This document shows positions 1-9,100 of a DNA stretch of 16,907 nucleotides, piece after piece. This DNA comes from Saprospiraceae bacterium UBA7328 (GTDB lineage: Bacteria > Bacteroidota > Bacteroidia > Chitinophagales > Saprospiraceae), in contig DKPS01000236.1 of NCBI GenBank assembly GCA_002471345.1, positions 1 to 16,907 of the forward strand, given 5' to 3'. The first letter of the stretch is position 1, and every line of letters begins with the position of its first letter. Under the pieces are notes generated by a model. It made no database searches. It saw only the letters and a list, made by a program, of their open reading frames with translations, and was not told where the DNA came from. A program made the translations under genes and the position numbers.

Positions 1-947
1 ATCCATGGACACATTACATGAGAAGACCCTAGAGCTTTGGCCTTATCCACTATAGCCATTGGATCTTTAGTAAGTTCATTAAATTGGCAGCCTGTCGAAG
101 GAATTGTAATTCCTCTAGCACTACATAGTTTTCTAAATTCTTTAGGTGGTATTCTTCCTCCATCACCCTCTATCTGAGTAATGCCCATTTTCTCAATGTC
201 GTCTAAAGTCCCAATCATGTCCTTCGGAAAATAATTCCTGAATGAATAGGCTTGTACACCTATTGGACCACTGTGTAAGATTCCTTCATCGGACTTTGAT
301 TGGACATATGGCTGTACTACATCCTTCCAGATAGCATATCCTTTAGCATTCATATGGAGCTTATCAATAATGAAAAGGTCCTTCATTACTTCTCCATCAT
401 CCTGACACATCGGTGTCCACACATCTACAAAGTGAAGTTTAAGATCATTTCCACACCATTCATCAAATTGCTCATTTAGAACAAGGTATTTATCCTTTAG
501 ATTCCATCTGGCTACACTGGGCTTAGGAGCTATAAAGTGGATTTCAGCGTTAGGAAGAGTTCTTCTGATTTTATAAACCAATTGAGCTGCATCATCTAGT
601 ATAGTTTCAATAGACTTTCCTGCAAATAGGTCATTATCACCCTCGTAAATAAAAATCTTTTGAGGCTTATATTGCAATATGAGCTGATCAGAAAAATAAA
701 TCAGATCACTAAACTGACTTCCGCCAAATCCTCTATTAATCACATTGTGAGATGGATAATCAGCCTCTAATGTCTTCCAAAACCTTACACTGGAACTCCC
801 TGTGAAAAGTACGACATCATTATAATCAACATTCTGATCAGCAATCTTGAAAGCTTCAATTTCCTTTTGGAATCTTAGAGGATCTTGTGCACCAAGTCTA
901 ATAGTGAAGATTGAGACAAATAGGTAACAATAGAGTTTTAAATACAT
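1..947 (-). CDS. Secreted SGNH/GDSL hydrolase fused to xylose-isomerase-like TIM barrel (3' end outside window)
   Basis: The minus-strand frame opens at ATG 947-945 and stays open to the window edge (315 codons visible, C-terminus missing). Residues 1-20 look like a Sec signal peptide ending near GAQ. Residues about 40-215 are an SGNH/GDSL hydrolase: block I FTGSSSVRFW (Ser in GSSS, 50-53), block II NRGFGGS (71-77), block III GDND (103-106), block V DKLH (195-198). This suggests an esterase or deacetylase acting outside the cytoplasm, substrate unknown. From about residue 228 the protein enters a second domain, GVQAYSFRNYF, then IEKMGITQIEGDG, EEFRKL-like KEFRKL and AKALGSSHVMCPW, which matches the first strands of sugar-phosphate isomerase/epimerase (AP-endonuclease-2-like) TIM barrels. 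No stop or frameshift separates the domains. It lies 95 bp downstream of the thymidylate kinase gene on the same strand. The domain calls are confident; the reaction is not. Confidence 0.85.
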   Translation of the reverse strand, partial: MYLKLYCYLFVSIFTIRLGAQDPLRFQKEIEAFKIADQNVDYNDVVLFTGSSSVRFWKTLEADYPSHNVINRGFGGSQFSDLIYFSDQLILQYKPQKIFIYEGDNDLFAGKSIETILDDAAQLVYKIRRTLPNAEIHFIAPKPSVARWNLKDKYLVLNEQFDEWCGNDLKLHFVDVWTPMCQDDGEVMKDLFIIDKLHMNAKGYAIWKDVVQPYVQSKSDEGILHSGPIGVQAYSFRNYFPKDMIGTLDDIEKMGITQIEGDGGRIPPKEFRKLCSARGITIPSTGCQFNELTKDPMAIVDKAKALGSSHVMCPW

Positions 948-1042
948 CTTTTAGGAATTTTGCAAAATCAAAATAGTGAAAATTATCCTCATTAAAAATG
1001 ATGAATAAAAGATAGGGCTAGCTATCCTGCTGAGTAAGAGTA

Positions 1043-1669
1043 TCAATTGGAAAAAAGTTCTAATACCTCCTCCCAAACTTGTGCATGAATCCATTCCGGA
1101 TCACCATCAGCACTAATCTTGACAATTTTTTCATGAGGGCTTAACATATCAATGGCTTCATTATACTTATTCTTTACATGAGTAAGAACGTCCTCTTTTT
1201 CAAACAAATCAACTGTAGTCCTACCCATTTCTATTCGCCTTAAGGATTCCTTGACTTCAAGGTCCAAAAAAATAGTCAAATCAGGCCTTTTCAGATTCAT
1301 ACACCTTTCATTCAGATCGTATACCCATTGCATCGAACTATTCAGGCTATTATAAGCCAGAGATGATAAGTAATACCTATCACAAATAATAGAAGTGCCC
1401 TCAGAAAGGACTTTGAGCATTCCATCTTTATCATTAGTGAGATGGTCCAATCTATCTGAGAAATACAATCCAGCAAGGACATCATTACTCACGACAATCT
1501 CATGAGCTAGCACTTTCCTAATAAGTTTGCCAATTGGCCTATCGGTTGGTTCTAAAGTGGTCAAAAGTGGCATGTTCAACTCGTTCATTCTATCAGAAAG
1601 CATTTTAATCTGTGTGGATTTCCCACTACCATCAGTACCTTCTATGACAATAAACTTTGCTGAAGTCAT
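1043..1669 (-). CDS. tmk: Thymidylate kinase (dTMP kinase)
   Basis: Phosphorylates dTMP to dTDP with ATP in the cytoplasm, the step before dTTP in DNA precursor synthesis. The 208-aa length is normal for the family. Visible motifs are the P-loop GTDGSGKST (residues 11-19), EPTDRPIGKLIR (40-51) in the dTMP-binding segment, the SDRLDH motif (71-76), the DRY motif with following S and AYN (97-107), and a lid segment RRIEMGRTTVDLF (144-156) carrying basic residues, as in bacterial (type II) enzymes. The EPTDRP form differs from the EPGGT of E. coli but occurs in other members. The start ATG directly precedes the beta-strand FIVIEG, so no other start is needed. It sits between a small membrane-protein gene (67 bp upstream) and the SGNH fusion gene, all on the minus strand, possibly one transcript. 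Confidence 0.93.
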   Translation of the reverse strand: MTSAKFIVIEGTDGSGKSTQIKMLSDRMNELNMPLLTTLEPTDRPIGKLIRKVLAHEIVVSNDVLAGLYFSDRLDHLTNDKDGMLKVLSEGTSIICDRYYLSSLAYNSLNSSMQWVYDLNERCMNLKRPDLTIFLDLEVKESLRRIEMGRTTVDLFEKEDVLTHVKNKYNEAIDMLSPHEKIVKISADGDPEWIHAQVWEEVLELFSN

Positions 1670-1736
1670 TTAATAGATTTTATGCTAAAATATAAGATTG
1701 AAATTGGAAATGATGCAATATATCAATTGAGTGGAA

Positions 1737-2264
1737 CTATAAGGTTTTCTTTAAATAATGAAGATATTCTTCTACTCTAAATTGACCAAAAAGGTCAAAA
1801 GCTAAGAGAAAAGCAGAAAAGATCGTAATACTAACACTTGTGCCTAAAAACACATGATTCATTTTTAAGAAAATTATAGCAATACAACTTATAAACCCAA
1901 TGATCAATCCTCCCATATTTACATTTCTCTTTTGCTGAAATCTTAATATCCTACTCTGTAAAAGTGGGACCTCTTTGTTCTCGAAATATCCTTCTTTTGT
2001 TATAGAATTTACCGTATCTCCGTATCTCTTAAAAGATCTATAAAAACGATATCCTCCAGATATAATAAAAAACAATCCAAGGGGCAATGCTGAAAAGAAA
2101 AATCCAGACGAAAGATGGCCTTGTCTCCAATAAAACAATAAGAAAGACCACGTGATCGCTCCACCTCCAATAAGAAATAGAGCCGCATTACTTATGCGCT
2201 CTCCTCGATAATAAGCCTCTATTCTCTTATTTAGATTAACATGGTCTACTTCAGAAGACATCAT
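1737..2264 (-). CDS. Uncharacterised four-helix membrane protein
   Basis: I do not recognise the family. The 175-aa protein has four predicted hydrophobic helices, at about residues 27-46, 54-73, 116-134 and 138-158. The first and second form one hairpin and the third and fourth another. They are separated by a basic, polar cytoplasmic-looking stretch (74-115, with YRFYRSFKRY and SRILRFQQKR). The N-terminal 25 residues are polar with no signal peptide. Two ATGs stand in tandem at the start (MMSS), so the true start could be one codon later. It lies 52 bp downstream of another small membrane-protein gene and 67 bp upstream of tmk, same strand. No catalytic motif was seen. Confidence 0.65.
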   Translation of the reverse strand: MMSSEVDHVNLNKRIEAYYRGERISNAALFLIGGGAITWSFLLFYWRQGHLSSGFFFSALPLGLFFIISGGYRFYRSFKRYGDTVNSITKEGYFENKEVPLLQSRILRFQQKRNVNMGGLIIGFISCIAIIFLKMNHVFLGTSVSITIFSAFLLAFDLFGQFRVEEYLHYLKKTL

Positions 2265-2316
2265 TTTCCATTAAGCTAGTCTAAAGATATTCTATTAAGA
2301 GACGTACTCAAAGTGA

Positions 2317-2517
2317 TTATTCCGACTTCTTCGTTTCTTTTTTCTTGGCATTTCTGTAGAAAACAAACATAGCAACAATAAAAAGCCCATTAGACATTGT
2401 CAATAGTAGTGGTGCTATATGCTCTTCTTTTTCAAAATTTATAAAATCTACCCTCATCATAAAGAAAATGCTCAGTAGAGCGAATAGTACCATAAGTGCA
2501 AGGAATACTTTCGACAT
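2317..2517 (-). CDS. Small two-helix membrane protein, uncharacterised
   Basis: A 66-aa protein with two hydrophobic helices (about residues 4-22 and 36-54) separated by a short acidic loop (FEKEEH), ending in a strongly basic tail (RNAKKKETKKSE). The basic tail suggests both termini are cytoplasmic. No family is recognised. Support for a real gene: the hydrophobic/polar pattern is coherent, it is collinear with the next membrane-protein gene 52 bp downstream, and it abuts a short divergent promoter region shared with the MFS exporter at 2603. Confidence 0.55.
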   Translation of the reverse strand: MSKVFLALMVLFALLSIFFMMRVDFINFEKEEHIAPLLLTMSNGLFIVAMFVFYRNAKKKETKKSE

Positions 2518-2545
2518 TTGCAGAATTATTTGTTTGAAGTATTAC

Positions 2546-2562
2546 AGTAAATATAGTTTACT
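2546..2562. promoter_or_regulatory. Inverted repeat in the divergent promoter region
   Basis: AGTAAA-TATAG-TTTACT, a perfect 6-bp inverted repeat with a 5-bp spacer, lies midway in the 85-bp gap between the minus-strand 66-aa gene and the plus-strand MFS gene. Its position suits an operator acting on one or both promoters, but no regulator gene is adjacent and AT-rich DNA gives such repeats by chance. Confidence 0.3.
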
Positions 2563-2602
2563 CTTTTGAACCTGAACACATTTTTTTACGCACCTTCACC
2601 AA

Positions 2603-3823
2603 ATGAAATCCAATAAGGCTATTGTATTCATTTTCATCACTATTTTGTTAGATATTATAGGGCTGGGAATTATCATTCCAGTCTTTCCATCCCTCATCCA
2701 AGAACTTACAGGTGCAGACCTTTCTGAGGCTTCGGCGTATGGAGGATTACTCTTGATTTCATTTGCCTTGATGCAGTTTGTATTTTCTCCTATTTTAGGT
2801 GAATTGAGTGATAAATATGGCAGAAGACCTGTCTTACTTGTCGCATTATTTGGATTAGGAGTTGATTACCTTATTCATACTTTTGCTCCTACCATATGGT
2901 GGCTCTTTGTGGGGAGACTGTTGGCCGGAGGAATGGGTGCTAGTTATACCGTTGCTAATGCATATATGGCAGATATCAGTAAACCAGAAGACAAAGCTAA
3001 AAACTTTGGAATGCTTGGTGCTGCATTTGGTATGGGATTTATAATAGGCCCAGCCATAGGAGGTATTTTTGGCGCTATAGATGTAAGACTTCCATTTTTT
3101 ATCGCTGCAGGACTTACTTTTGTTAATTTTCTTTTTGGCTACTTCATACTGCCAGAATCTCTTCCTCCAGAAAACAGAAGAGAGGTGATCCCTCAAAAAA
3201 TGATACCAGGAGTTTCTTTGGCTCATTTAGGAAAATTTAAAGGCCTTGGTCTACTTGTTTTAGCTTTCTTTTTTGCAAATATTGCTGGACAATCTCTTCC
3301 TGCAGTTTGGACTTTTTTTACCATGGAAAACTACTCTTGGAATGAAGCAGAAGTCGGATATAGTCTCAGTTTTATTGGGTTACTTGTTGCCGCTGTCCAT
3401 GGAGGTCTCACTGGTACAATTGTTAAAAAAATTGGAGAAAATAAAACCATCATTTTTGGATTTATTCTTTGGACTATTGGAATGACATTATTCGCATTTG
3501 CTGGCACTTCCTTGATAATTTATCTATTTATGATTCCGTATTGCCTAGGTGGAGTTGCGAGCCCTACTTTACAAGGTCTAATGTCAAATCAAGTTTCTGA
3601 AAAAGAACAAGGTAATCTGCAAGGTGCATTAACTAGTATGGTCAGTATAACCACTATAATAGGTCCTGCAATAGCCACATTTCTTTTTTACCAATTTACC
3701 GGAGAAAATGCCCTTACTTATCTTCCAGGAGCACCATTTTTGGCTGGGGGAATATTATTAGCCTTCTCTACTGTTCTTGCATTTTTTGCTCTGCGCAGAT
3801 TAAGCGCATCAATTTCAGATTAA
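2603..3823 (+). CDS. TCR/Tet-family MFS efflux transporter
   Basis: A 406-aa inner-membrane protein of the drug:H+ antiporter-1 type (12 helices), related to TetA. N-terminal helix 1 carries LDIIGLGIIIPVFP (residues 16-29) with an Asp as in TetA. The loop 2-3 motif A is GELSDKYGRRPVLL (66-79). Helix 4 starts at GRLLAGGMGASYTVANAYMAD (104-124, motif B), and helix 5 has GAAFGMGFIIGPAIGG (139-154, motif C), the antiporter signature. Length is typical (about 400 aa). It probably exports a small hydrophobic compound in exchange for protons; the motifs do not show whether tetracycline is a substrate. It is followed after 30 bp by the tag gene and probably shares its transcript. No tet-type repressor gene is next to it. 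The start ATG is preceded by no clear Shine-Dalgarno site. Confidence 0.88.
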   Translation: MKSNKAIVFIFITILLDIIGLGIIIPVFPSLIQELTGADLSEASAYGGLLLISFALMQFVFSPILGELSDKYGRRPVLLVALFGLGVDYLIHTFAPTIWWLFVGRLLAGGMGASYTVANAYMADISKPEDKAKNFGMLGAAFGMGFIIGPAIGGIFGAIDVRLPFFIAAGLTFVNFLFGYFILPESLPPENRREVIPQKMIPGVSLAHLGKFKGLGLLVLAFFFANIAGQSLPAVWTFFTMENYSWNEAEVGYSLSFIGLLVAAVHGGLTGTIVKKIGENKTIIFGFILWTIGMTLFAFAGTSLIIYLFMIPYCLGGVASPTLQGLMSNQVSEKEQGNLQGALTSMVSITTIIGPAIATFLFYQFTGENALTYLPGAPFLAGGILLAFSTVLAFFALRRLSASISD

Positions 3824-3853
3824 AATCATCTTTGGCAAACAAACCATGTTTTC

Positions 3854-4396
3854 ATGACCAATTCATATTGCATAGCAGTGTCTAAAATGGACTCAGATAA
3901 TCCGAATGTACATTATCATGATCACGAATATGGATTCCCAATAAATTCCGATGACAAGCTTTTTGGCAGGTTGTTATTAGAAATAAATCAGGCAGGACTT
4001 TCGTGGTTATTAATCCTGAAAAAGAAAGAAAACATTAGAAAGGCTTATGCCGATTTTAGTATTGAAGAAGTTGCCTCATTTACTGAAAGTGATCGAACAC
4101 GACTTTTGAATGATGAAGGAATAGTAAGAAATAAGCTAAAAGTTAATGCGGCTATATATAATGCTCAAACCATTCTGAAATTGCAAAATGGATTTGGTTC
4201 TTTTAAGGCGTGGTTAGACCATAACCACCCAAATACTAAAGAAGAATGGGTCAAACTATTTAAAAAGACATTCAAATTTACTGGTGGAGAAATTACGAAT
4301 GAATTCTTGATGAGTTGTGGGTATCTCAAAGGTGCTCATGATACATTATGTCCTGTATACAAAAGAATTCTAGATGCCAAGCCGGCATGGATTTGA
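3854..4396 (+). CDS. tag: DNA-3-methyladenine glycosylase I
   Basis: Removes 3-methyladenine from alkylated DNA by cleaving the N-glycosidic bond, starting base-excision repair. The 180-aa length fits Tag (E. coli 187 aa). The alignment by eye is clear: YHDHEYG (21-27) matches YHDNEWG; LLEINQAGLSW (41-51) matches LEGQQAGLSW, giving catalytic-site Glu43 and Trp51 (E. coli Glu38, Trp46). GIVRNKLKVNA (89-99) matches GIIRHRGKIQA. The zinc-knot ligands of E. coli Tag (Cys4, His17, His175, Cys179) have counterparts Cys6, His22, His162 and Cys166. An ATG at 3845 is ruled out because its frame stops after three codons. It follows the MFS gene by 30 bp. Confidence 0.93.
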   Translation: MTNSYCIAVSKMDSDNPNVHYHDHEYGFPINSDDKLFGRLLLEINQAGLSWLLILKKKENIRKAYADFSIEEVASFTESDRTRLLNDEGIVRNKLKVNAAIYNAQTILKLQNGFGSFKAWLDHNHPNTKEEWVKLFKKTFKFTGGEITNEFLMSCGYLKGAHDTLCPVYKRILDAKPAWI

Positions 4397-4574
4397 TCCA
4401 GAGTGTAATCTTTTATACCAAATAAACTTTTTAAGTAAACTAGCACACATTTTTTCCCTTGTTCCCCAAGGCATTTTTATCAACTATTTGACAAAACAGA
4501 TAGAAAAAGCTCATTTTGGTCAAATATTTGGCTATTTCGTACTAATAATTTTTTCTACTTTAAGCACACTTGGT

Positions 4575-5900
4575 ATGATGAAAACGCAATTTACCCTTGT
4601 TGCGTTAGCACTGATAGTTCTATCTTCATGTGTTGACGATATCAAAGGATCTCTTGATTCTAATTTGAGAAAGGCCTTAGTGGAGTCTTCCAAGACCGGG
4701 AGTGTAGACCATTATATAATGCCTGATAGCAGAGATTTTAATGAATTGCCAAATCAAGATCCCAATAACCCAATTACAGAAGAAAAAGTAATCTTAGGCC
4801 AACAGTTATTTTTCGAAACTGGATTAGCCCAAAAGCCTAAAAATAAAGATTCATACGAAACCTATTCATGTTCTAGCTGCCATATACCTGAAAAAGGATT
4901 CTTACCTGGTAGAATTCAAGGTATTGCCGATGGAGGAAGAGGCTTTGGAGACAATGGAAACTTCCGTACTATAGCTCCGTCATACCTTGAGTCTGATATA
5001 GACGCTCAAGGAAATAGACCTCTTACTGTAATGAATGTCACTTTTATGACTAACACATCTTGGAGTGGAACTTTTGGAGCTAATGATCAAAATATTGGCA
5101 CAGAACAACATTGGACTGATGGAGCAGAAGTAAACAATACTGGTTTTGTAGGCTTAGAGGCTCAAAACATCGAAGGACTGCATGTTCACAGAATGGAGAT
5201 CAATGATAAAGTCCTATATGAATATGGCTATGCCGAACTTTTTGACAAAGCCTTTTATGACATTCCTGAATCAGAACGATACAATGCAACTACAGCTAGT
5301 TTTGCAATCAGCGCCTATCTTAGAACAATACTTACCAACCAAAATCCTTTCCAAGATTTTCTAAAAGGCGATAATAAAGCAATGACCAGAAATCAAAAAG
5401 AAGGAGGATTAGTATTTTTTAAGAAAGCAGAATGTTATAAATGCCACAACTCTCCTTCACTAGGAGCTATGAAATTCTATGCATTAGGCACAAGAGATTT
5501 ATATGAAATGGGGGGAGTAAATACTTCAGCTGATGACCCAAGAATACTAGGGAGGGCATCTTTCACAAAAGAAGAGAATGACATGTACAAGTTCAAAGTC
5601 CCGCAGCTTTATAACTTAAAAGATTATTCTACATTCTTCCATGGCAGTAGTAAGAATTCAATTGAGGAAGTAGTCGATTATAAAATTGCTGCCCATTCAG
5701 AAAATTCAAAAGTGTCAGATGAATCAATGCCTCTCACGCGTCTTGAACTCACAGAAGAGGAAAGAAGTGACCTTATAGATTTCTTGACATATGCACTCTA
5801 TGATTATGATATAGAAAGGTATGTACCACAAAGTGTAAAGTCAGGCAAATGTTTCCCTAATAACGATGCTCAGTCGAAAGAGGATATGGGTTGTAAATGA
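4575..5900 (+). CDS. Di-haem cytochrome c peroxidase / MauG-superfamily lipoprotein
   Basis: The frame is open from 4374, but I place the start at the tandem ATGs 4575/4578 because they open a lipoprotein signal (MMKTQF..., lipobox LSSC, Cys19). The upstream part overlaps the end of tag and looks non-coding. The protein is then 441 aa. Two c-type haem motifs are present, CSSCH (99-103) and CYKCH (287-291). Between and after them are peroxidase-family features: NPFQDFLKGDN (257-267), TRNQKEGGLVFFKKAECYKCH, YKFKVPQLYNL (338-348) and FFHGSS (354-359). Family members reduce hydrogen peroxide or, as MauG and MbnH, oxidise protein Trp/Tyr residues; the sequence alone does not say which. The residues after Cys19 (VDD) resemble a Bacteroidota surface-export signal. 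Other oddities are an extra C-terminal Cys pair (CFPNND, MGC). It precedes the PSCyt gene by 213 bp. Confidence 0.85.
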   Translation: MMKTQFTLVALALIVLSSCVDDIKGSLDSNLRKALVESSKTGSVDHYIMPDSRDFNELPNQDPNNPITEEKVILGQQLFFETGLAQKPKNKDSYETYSCSSCHIPEKGFLPGRIQGIADGGRGFGDNGNFRTIAPSYLESDIDAQGNRPLTVMNVTFMTNTSWSGTFGANDQNIGTEQHWTDGAEVNNTGFVGLEAQNIEGLHVHRMEINDKVLYEYGYAELFDKAFYDIPESERYNATTASFAISAYLRTILTNQNPFQDFLKGDNKAMTRNQKEGGLVFFKKAECYKCHNSPSLGAMKFYALGTRDLYEMGGVNTSADDPRILGRASFTKEENDMYKFKVPQLYNLKDYSTFFHGSSKNSIEEVVDYKIAAHSENSKVSDESMPLTRLELTEEERSDLIDFLTYALYDYDIERYVPQSVKSGKCFPNNDAQSKEDMGCK

Positions 5901-5914
5901 GACCACATTATGAA

Positions 5915-5945
5915 AAAGTAAGAGTGACTATTCCATTCTTACCTT
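5915..5945 (+). terminator. Weak hairpin after the di-haem peroxidase gene
   Basis: An 11-bp stem with one mismatch and one G-T wobble (AAAGTAAGAGT / ATTCTTACCTT, 9-nt loop) begins 14 bp after the stop codon. No T-run follows, so it may be a transcript-end stabiliser or chance. Confidence 0.25.
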
Positions 5946-6113
5946 AAAGTGGCCTTGAAAAACACCAATTGATTTCTTTAATAATTAAAACTTGTTACTT
6001 CAACAGACTCTTTAGTAATATCCCTGCAATTAACAAGATATTTCATATCAAAAAAGGACGAGAATCAGTGATAATTCTTATAAATTAGTGATCATTGTTC
6101 AATATTTTTAAGT

Positions 6114-9100
6114 GTGAAAAATCCATTCTTTATTTTCTTTGCAGCATCCATAATTTCGATCGGTTTGACGAATTGTGACGATCAAGGATATAAAATAAAA
6201 GAAGACTTCAACCTTCCGGATATTGTCGATTATAATTTTCACATCAAACCCATACTTTCAGATCGATGCTACAAATGCCATGGCCCTGATGTGCAAGAGC
6301 GAAAATCAGATCTTAGCCTACATACAAACGAAGGTCTTTTTAATAGAATTGGCGCTGGAGGAAAACCAATTGTACCATTTAATATTAAAAAGAGTGAAGC
6401 ATTTCAGAGAATTATTTCAGATGATCCTGAGGAGGTAATGCCTCCTGCTGATTCCAAATTGACATTAAATGATCAGGAGATTGCTCTCATAGCTAAATGG
6501 ATAGATCAAGGTGCAAAATGGAAGGAACATTGGTCTTTTTCTAAACCAGCAAAAGCAGAACTCCCAAACATTGTCAATAAGGATTGGGCTTTTAATGAGA
6601 TTGATCACTTCATACTGAGTGATTTAGAACAAAAAGGTCTCAATCCTTCATTATCCGCAGATAAAGAGGTCTTACTTCGCAGAGCCACATTAGATATAAC
6701 CGGGCTACCTCCTACTCTTGATGAAATAAAAGAATTTGAAAATAATGGTTCAAACTCGGTATTTGAAAAAACACTAGATAGGCTACTTGAGTCAAAAGCC
6801 TATGGTGAAAGGATGGCATCAGACTGGATGGACATAGCAAGATATGCAGATACTCATGGCTATCTAGATGACACACATAGAGAGGTATGGCACTGGAGGA
6901 ACTGGGTAATTGATGCTTTCAATGATAATTTACCTTATGACGATTTTGTCATTTGGCAGTTGGCAGGTGATCTTCTCCAGGATGCAACTAAAAATCAAAC
7001 AATTGCAACTGCTTTCAACCGATTACACAGACAAAACCAGGAAGGAGGAATAATAGCTGAAGAATATAGAGTGGAATATGTAGCAGATAGAGTGAGTACG
7101 ACTGCTAAAGCCTTCATGGGCATCACTATGGAATGTGCAAGATGTCATGATCATAAATATGACCCTATAAGCCAAAAGGAATTTTATCAAATGGCTGCCT
7201 TTTTTAATAATTCTTTTGAATTGGGAAGGGCTCCTATCGGCTATGAATCGGGCCCTACAATGACCCTTATAGATGATATCAAAGCTCAAAATATAGATTC
7301 TATCAGACAAATTATTCAAGACTTAGAATATCAGGTCAATGACATAAAAGTGGACATTGGCGAATTAAATCAATGGAAAAAAAATGCACTTGAAGATCAA
7401 AATTGGAGAACATTCATAGATCAAAATTTAAAAGGTTTTTATTCATTTGAATCCTTAGTAGATTCAAAATTTGACAATCATATCCACTCTAAAAACCCAG
7501 CTCACGCCATATCCTGGAAACCTACTCACACAGCAGAAGGAATCAATGGAAACGCGATTTTATTAGAAGAAAATAATGCTGTTCTATTTGGTAAGGAAGT
7601 AGGTAATTTTGATCGAACAGATGCATTTTCCATGTCAATTTGGGTTTATCTAAATGAAAAATATGACGATGCTTCTATTCTCGATAATTGTGATCATAAA
7701 TGGCATGCTTATAGGGGTTATGAAATGAGAATCGTAGATGGAAAATTGTCATTTAGGATGTCACATAACTATCCACAAAATGCTATAAGAGTAGATTCTA
7801 AATCAGACCTCCCGACTAAAAAATGGATTCAAATCACCTTCACATATGATGGAAGTAGTCGTGCTAACGGAATTCACTTTTATTTTGATGGCACACCAAT
7901 TTCGTCTACTCCTGTCTTTGATGATTTATTCAAATCGATACGACATGACTACAATAATGATATGGTAGTCATGCCATATTTTGGACTAAAAGTAGGCAGC
8001 AGGATGAACGACCCTACACTTTTAAGAAGTAAGATTGACGAATTCAAAATTTATGATCGAGAATTATCTGAAATAGAAGTTGGCCTTTTATCAGGAAAAT
8101 TATCAGTGAATAAGTTAGCTGACGATGATCATCTGTTTACAACTGAACAAATCCAAAAGTGGTACAATTTGAACCATGACAATTCCGAGGATAATCAGCT
8201 TTATAAGGTTAGAGAAATAGAAAATGACCTTATTACAGATACTGAAGAAGTAATGGTCATGCAAGATCACAAATCCGTCAATTCCACTTATGTTCTGAAT
8301 AGAGGAATTTATAATCAGAGATTAGAAGAGGTATTTCATGATGCTCCTTCTGAAATATTGGAATTCACTGAAGAATTACCTGAAAATCGACTTGGATTAG
8401 CAAAATGGATTGTACATCCTGATCATCCTCTCACATCAAGAGTAGTGGTAAATCGCATTTGGCAGATGCTTTTTGGTAAAGGGCTAGTGACCACACCTGA
8501 TGATTTTGGAAATCAGGGAGCCTTGCCTTCACATCCAGAATTATTAGATTGGTTAGCTGTGGATTTAGTAGAAAATGATTGGAATATTAAGGGGCTTATT
8601 AAGAAAATTATGCTCTCCCACACCTATCAGCAATCATCTAATTCAAGAAGTGATCTGGAGGATTTCGATCCTGAGAATATTTTATTAAGTCGAGGTCCCA
8701 GATATAGATTACCTGTTGAAATGATTAGAGATCAAGCCTTGGCATCTTCAGGTCTATTAACTGCAAAAATAGGAGGCCCTTCAGTAAAGCCCTATCAACC
8801 TGAAGGGTTATGGGCAGAGCAGGCTTTCCAGGCATGGGCAAATTATGAGCAAAGTGAAGGTGAAGATCTATACAGAAGAACTTTATATACATATTGGAAG
8901 AGAAATACTCCTCATCCTTTTCTTACTACTTTTGATATCTCCGATAGGGCAACATGTACTGTAAAGAGAAATATAACTAGTACACCGACTCAATCATTAA
9001 TGCTTTTAAATTATCCTGTTTTTCATGAAGCTGCGAGAAGGCTAGCAGAAAAAAATCTAATTGAAATAGTCCAAAGCACAACATCAAAAAGGATAGAATA

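Noticed and set aside
2855..3226. 123-codon minus-strand frame inside the MFS gene
   Set aside because: Fully antisense to a clear transporter; its composition (many Ser, Lys, Trp, Tyr) is that of a shadow frame.
4374..4574. N-terminal extension of the di-haem peroxidase frame to an ATG overlapping the tag gene
   Set aside because: The extension overlaps tag, has no family similarity that I can see, and would bury the lipoprotein signal at 4575-4631 inside the protein.
7023..7319. 98-codon minus-strand frame inside the PSCyt gene
   Set aside because: Antisense to the conserved DUF1549 region; no family features.
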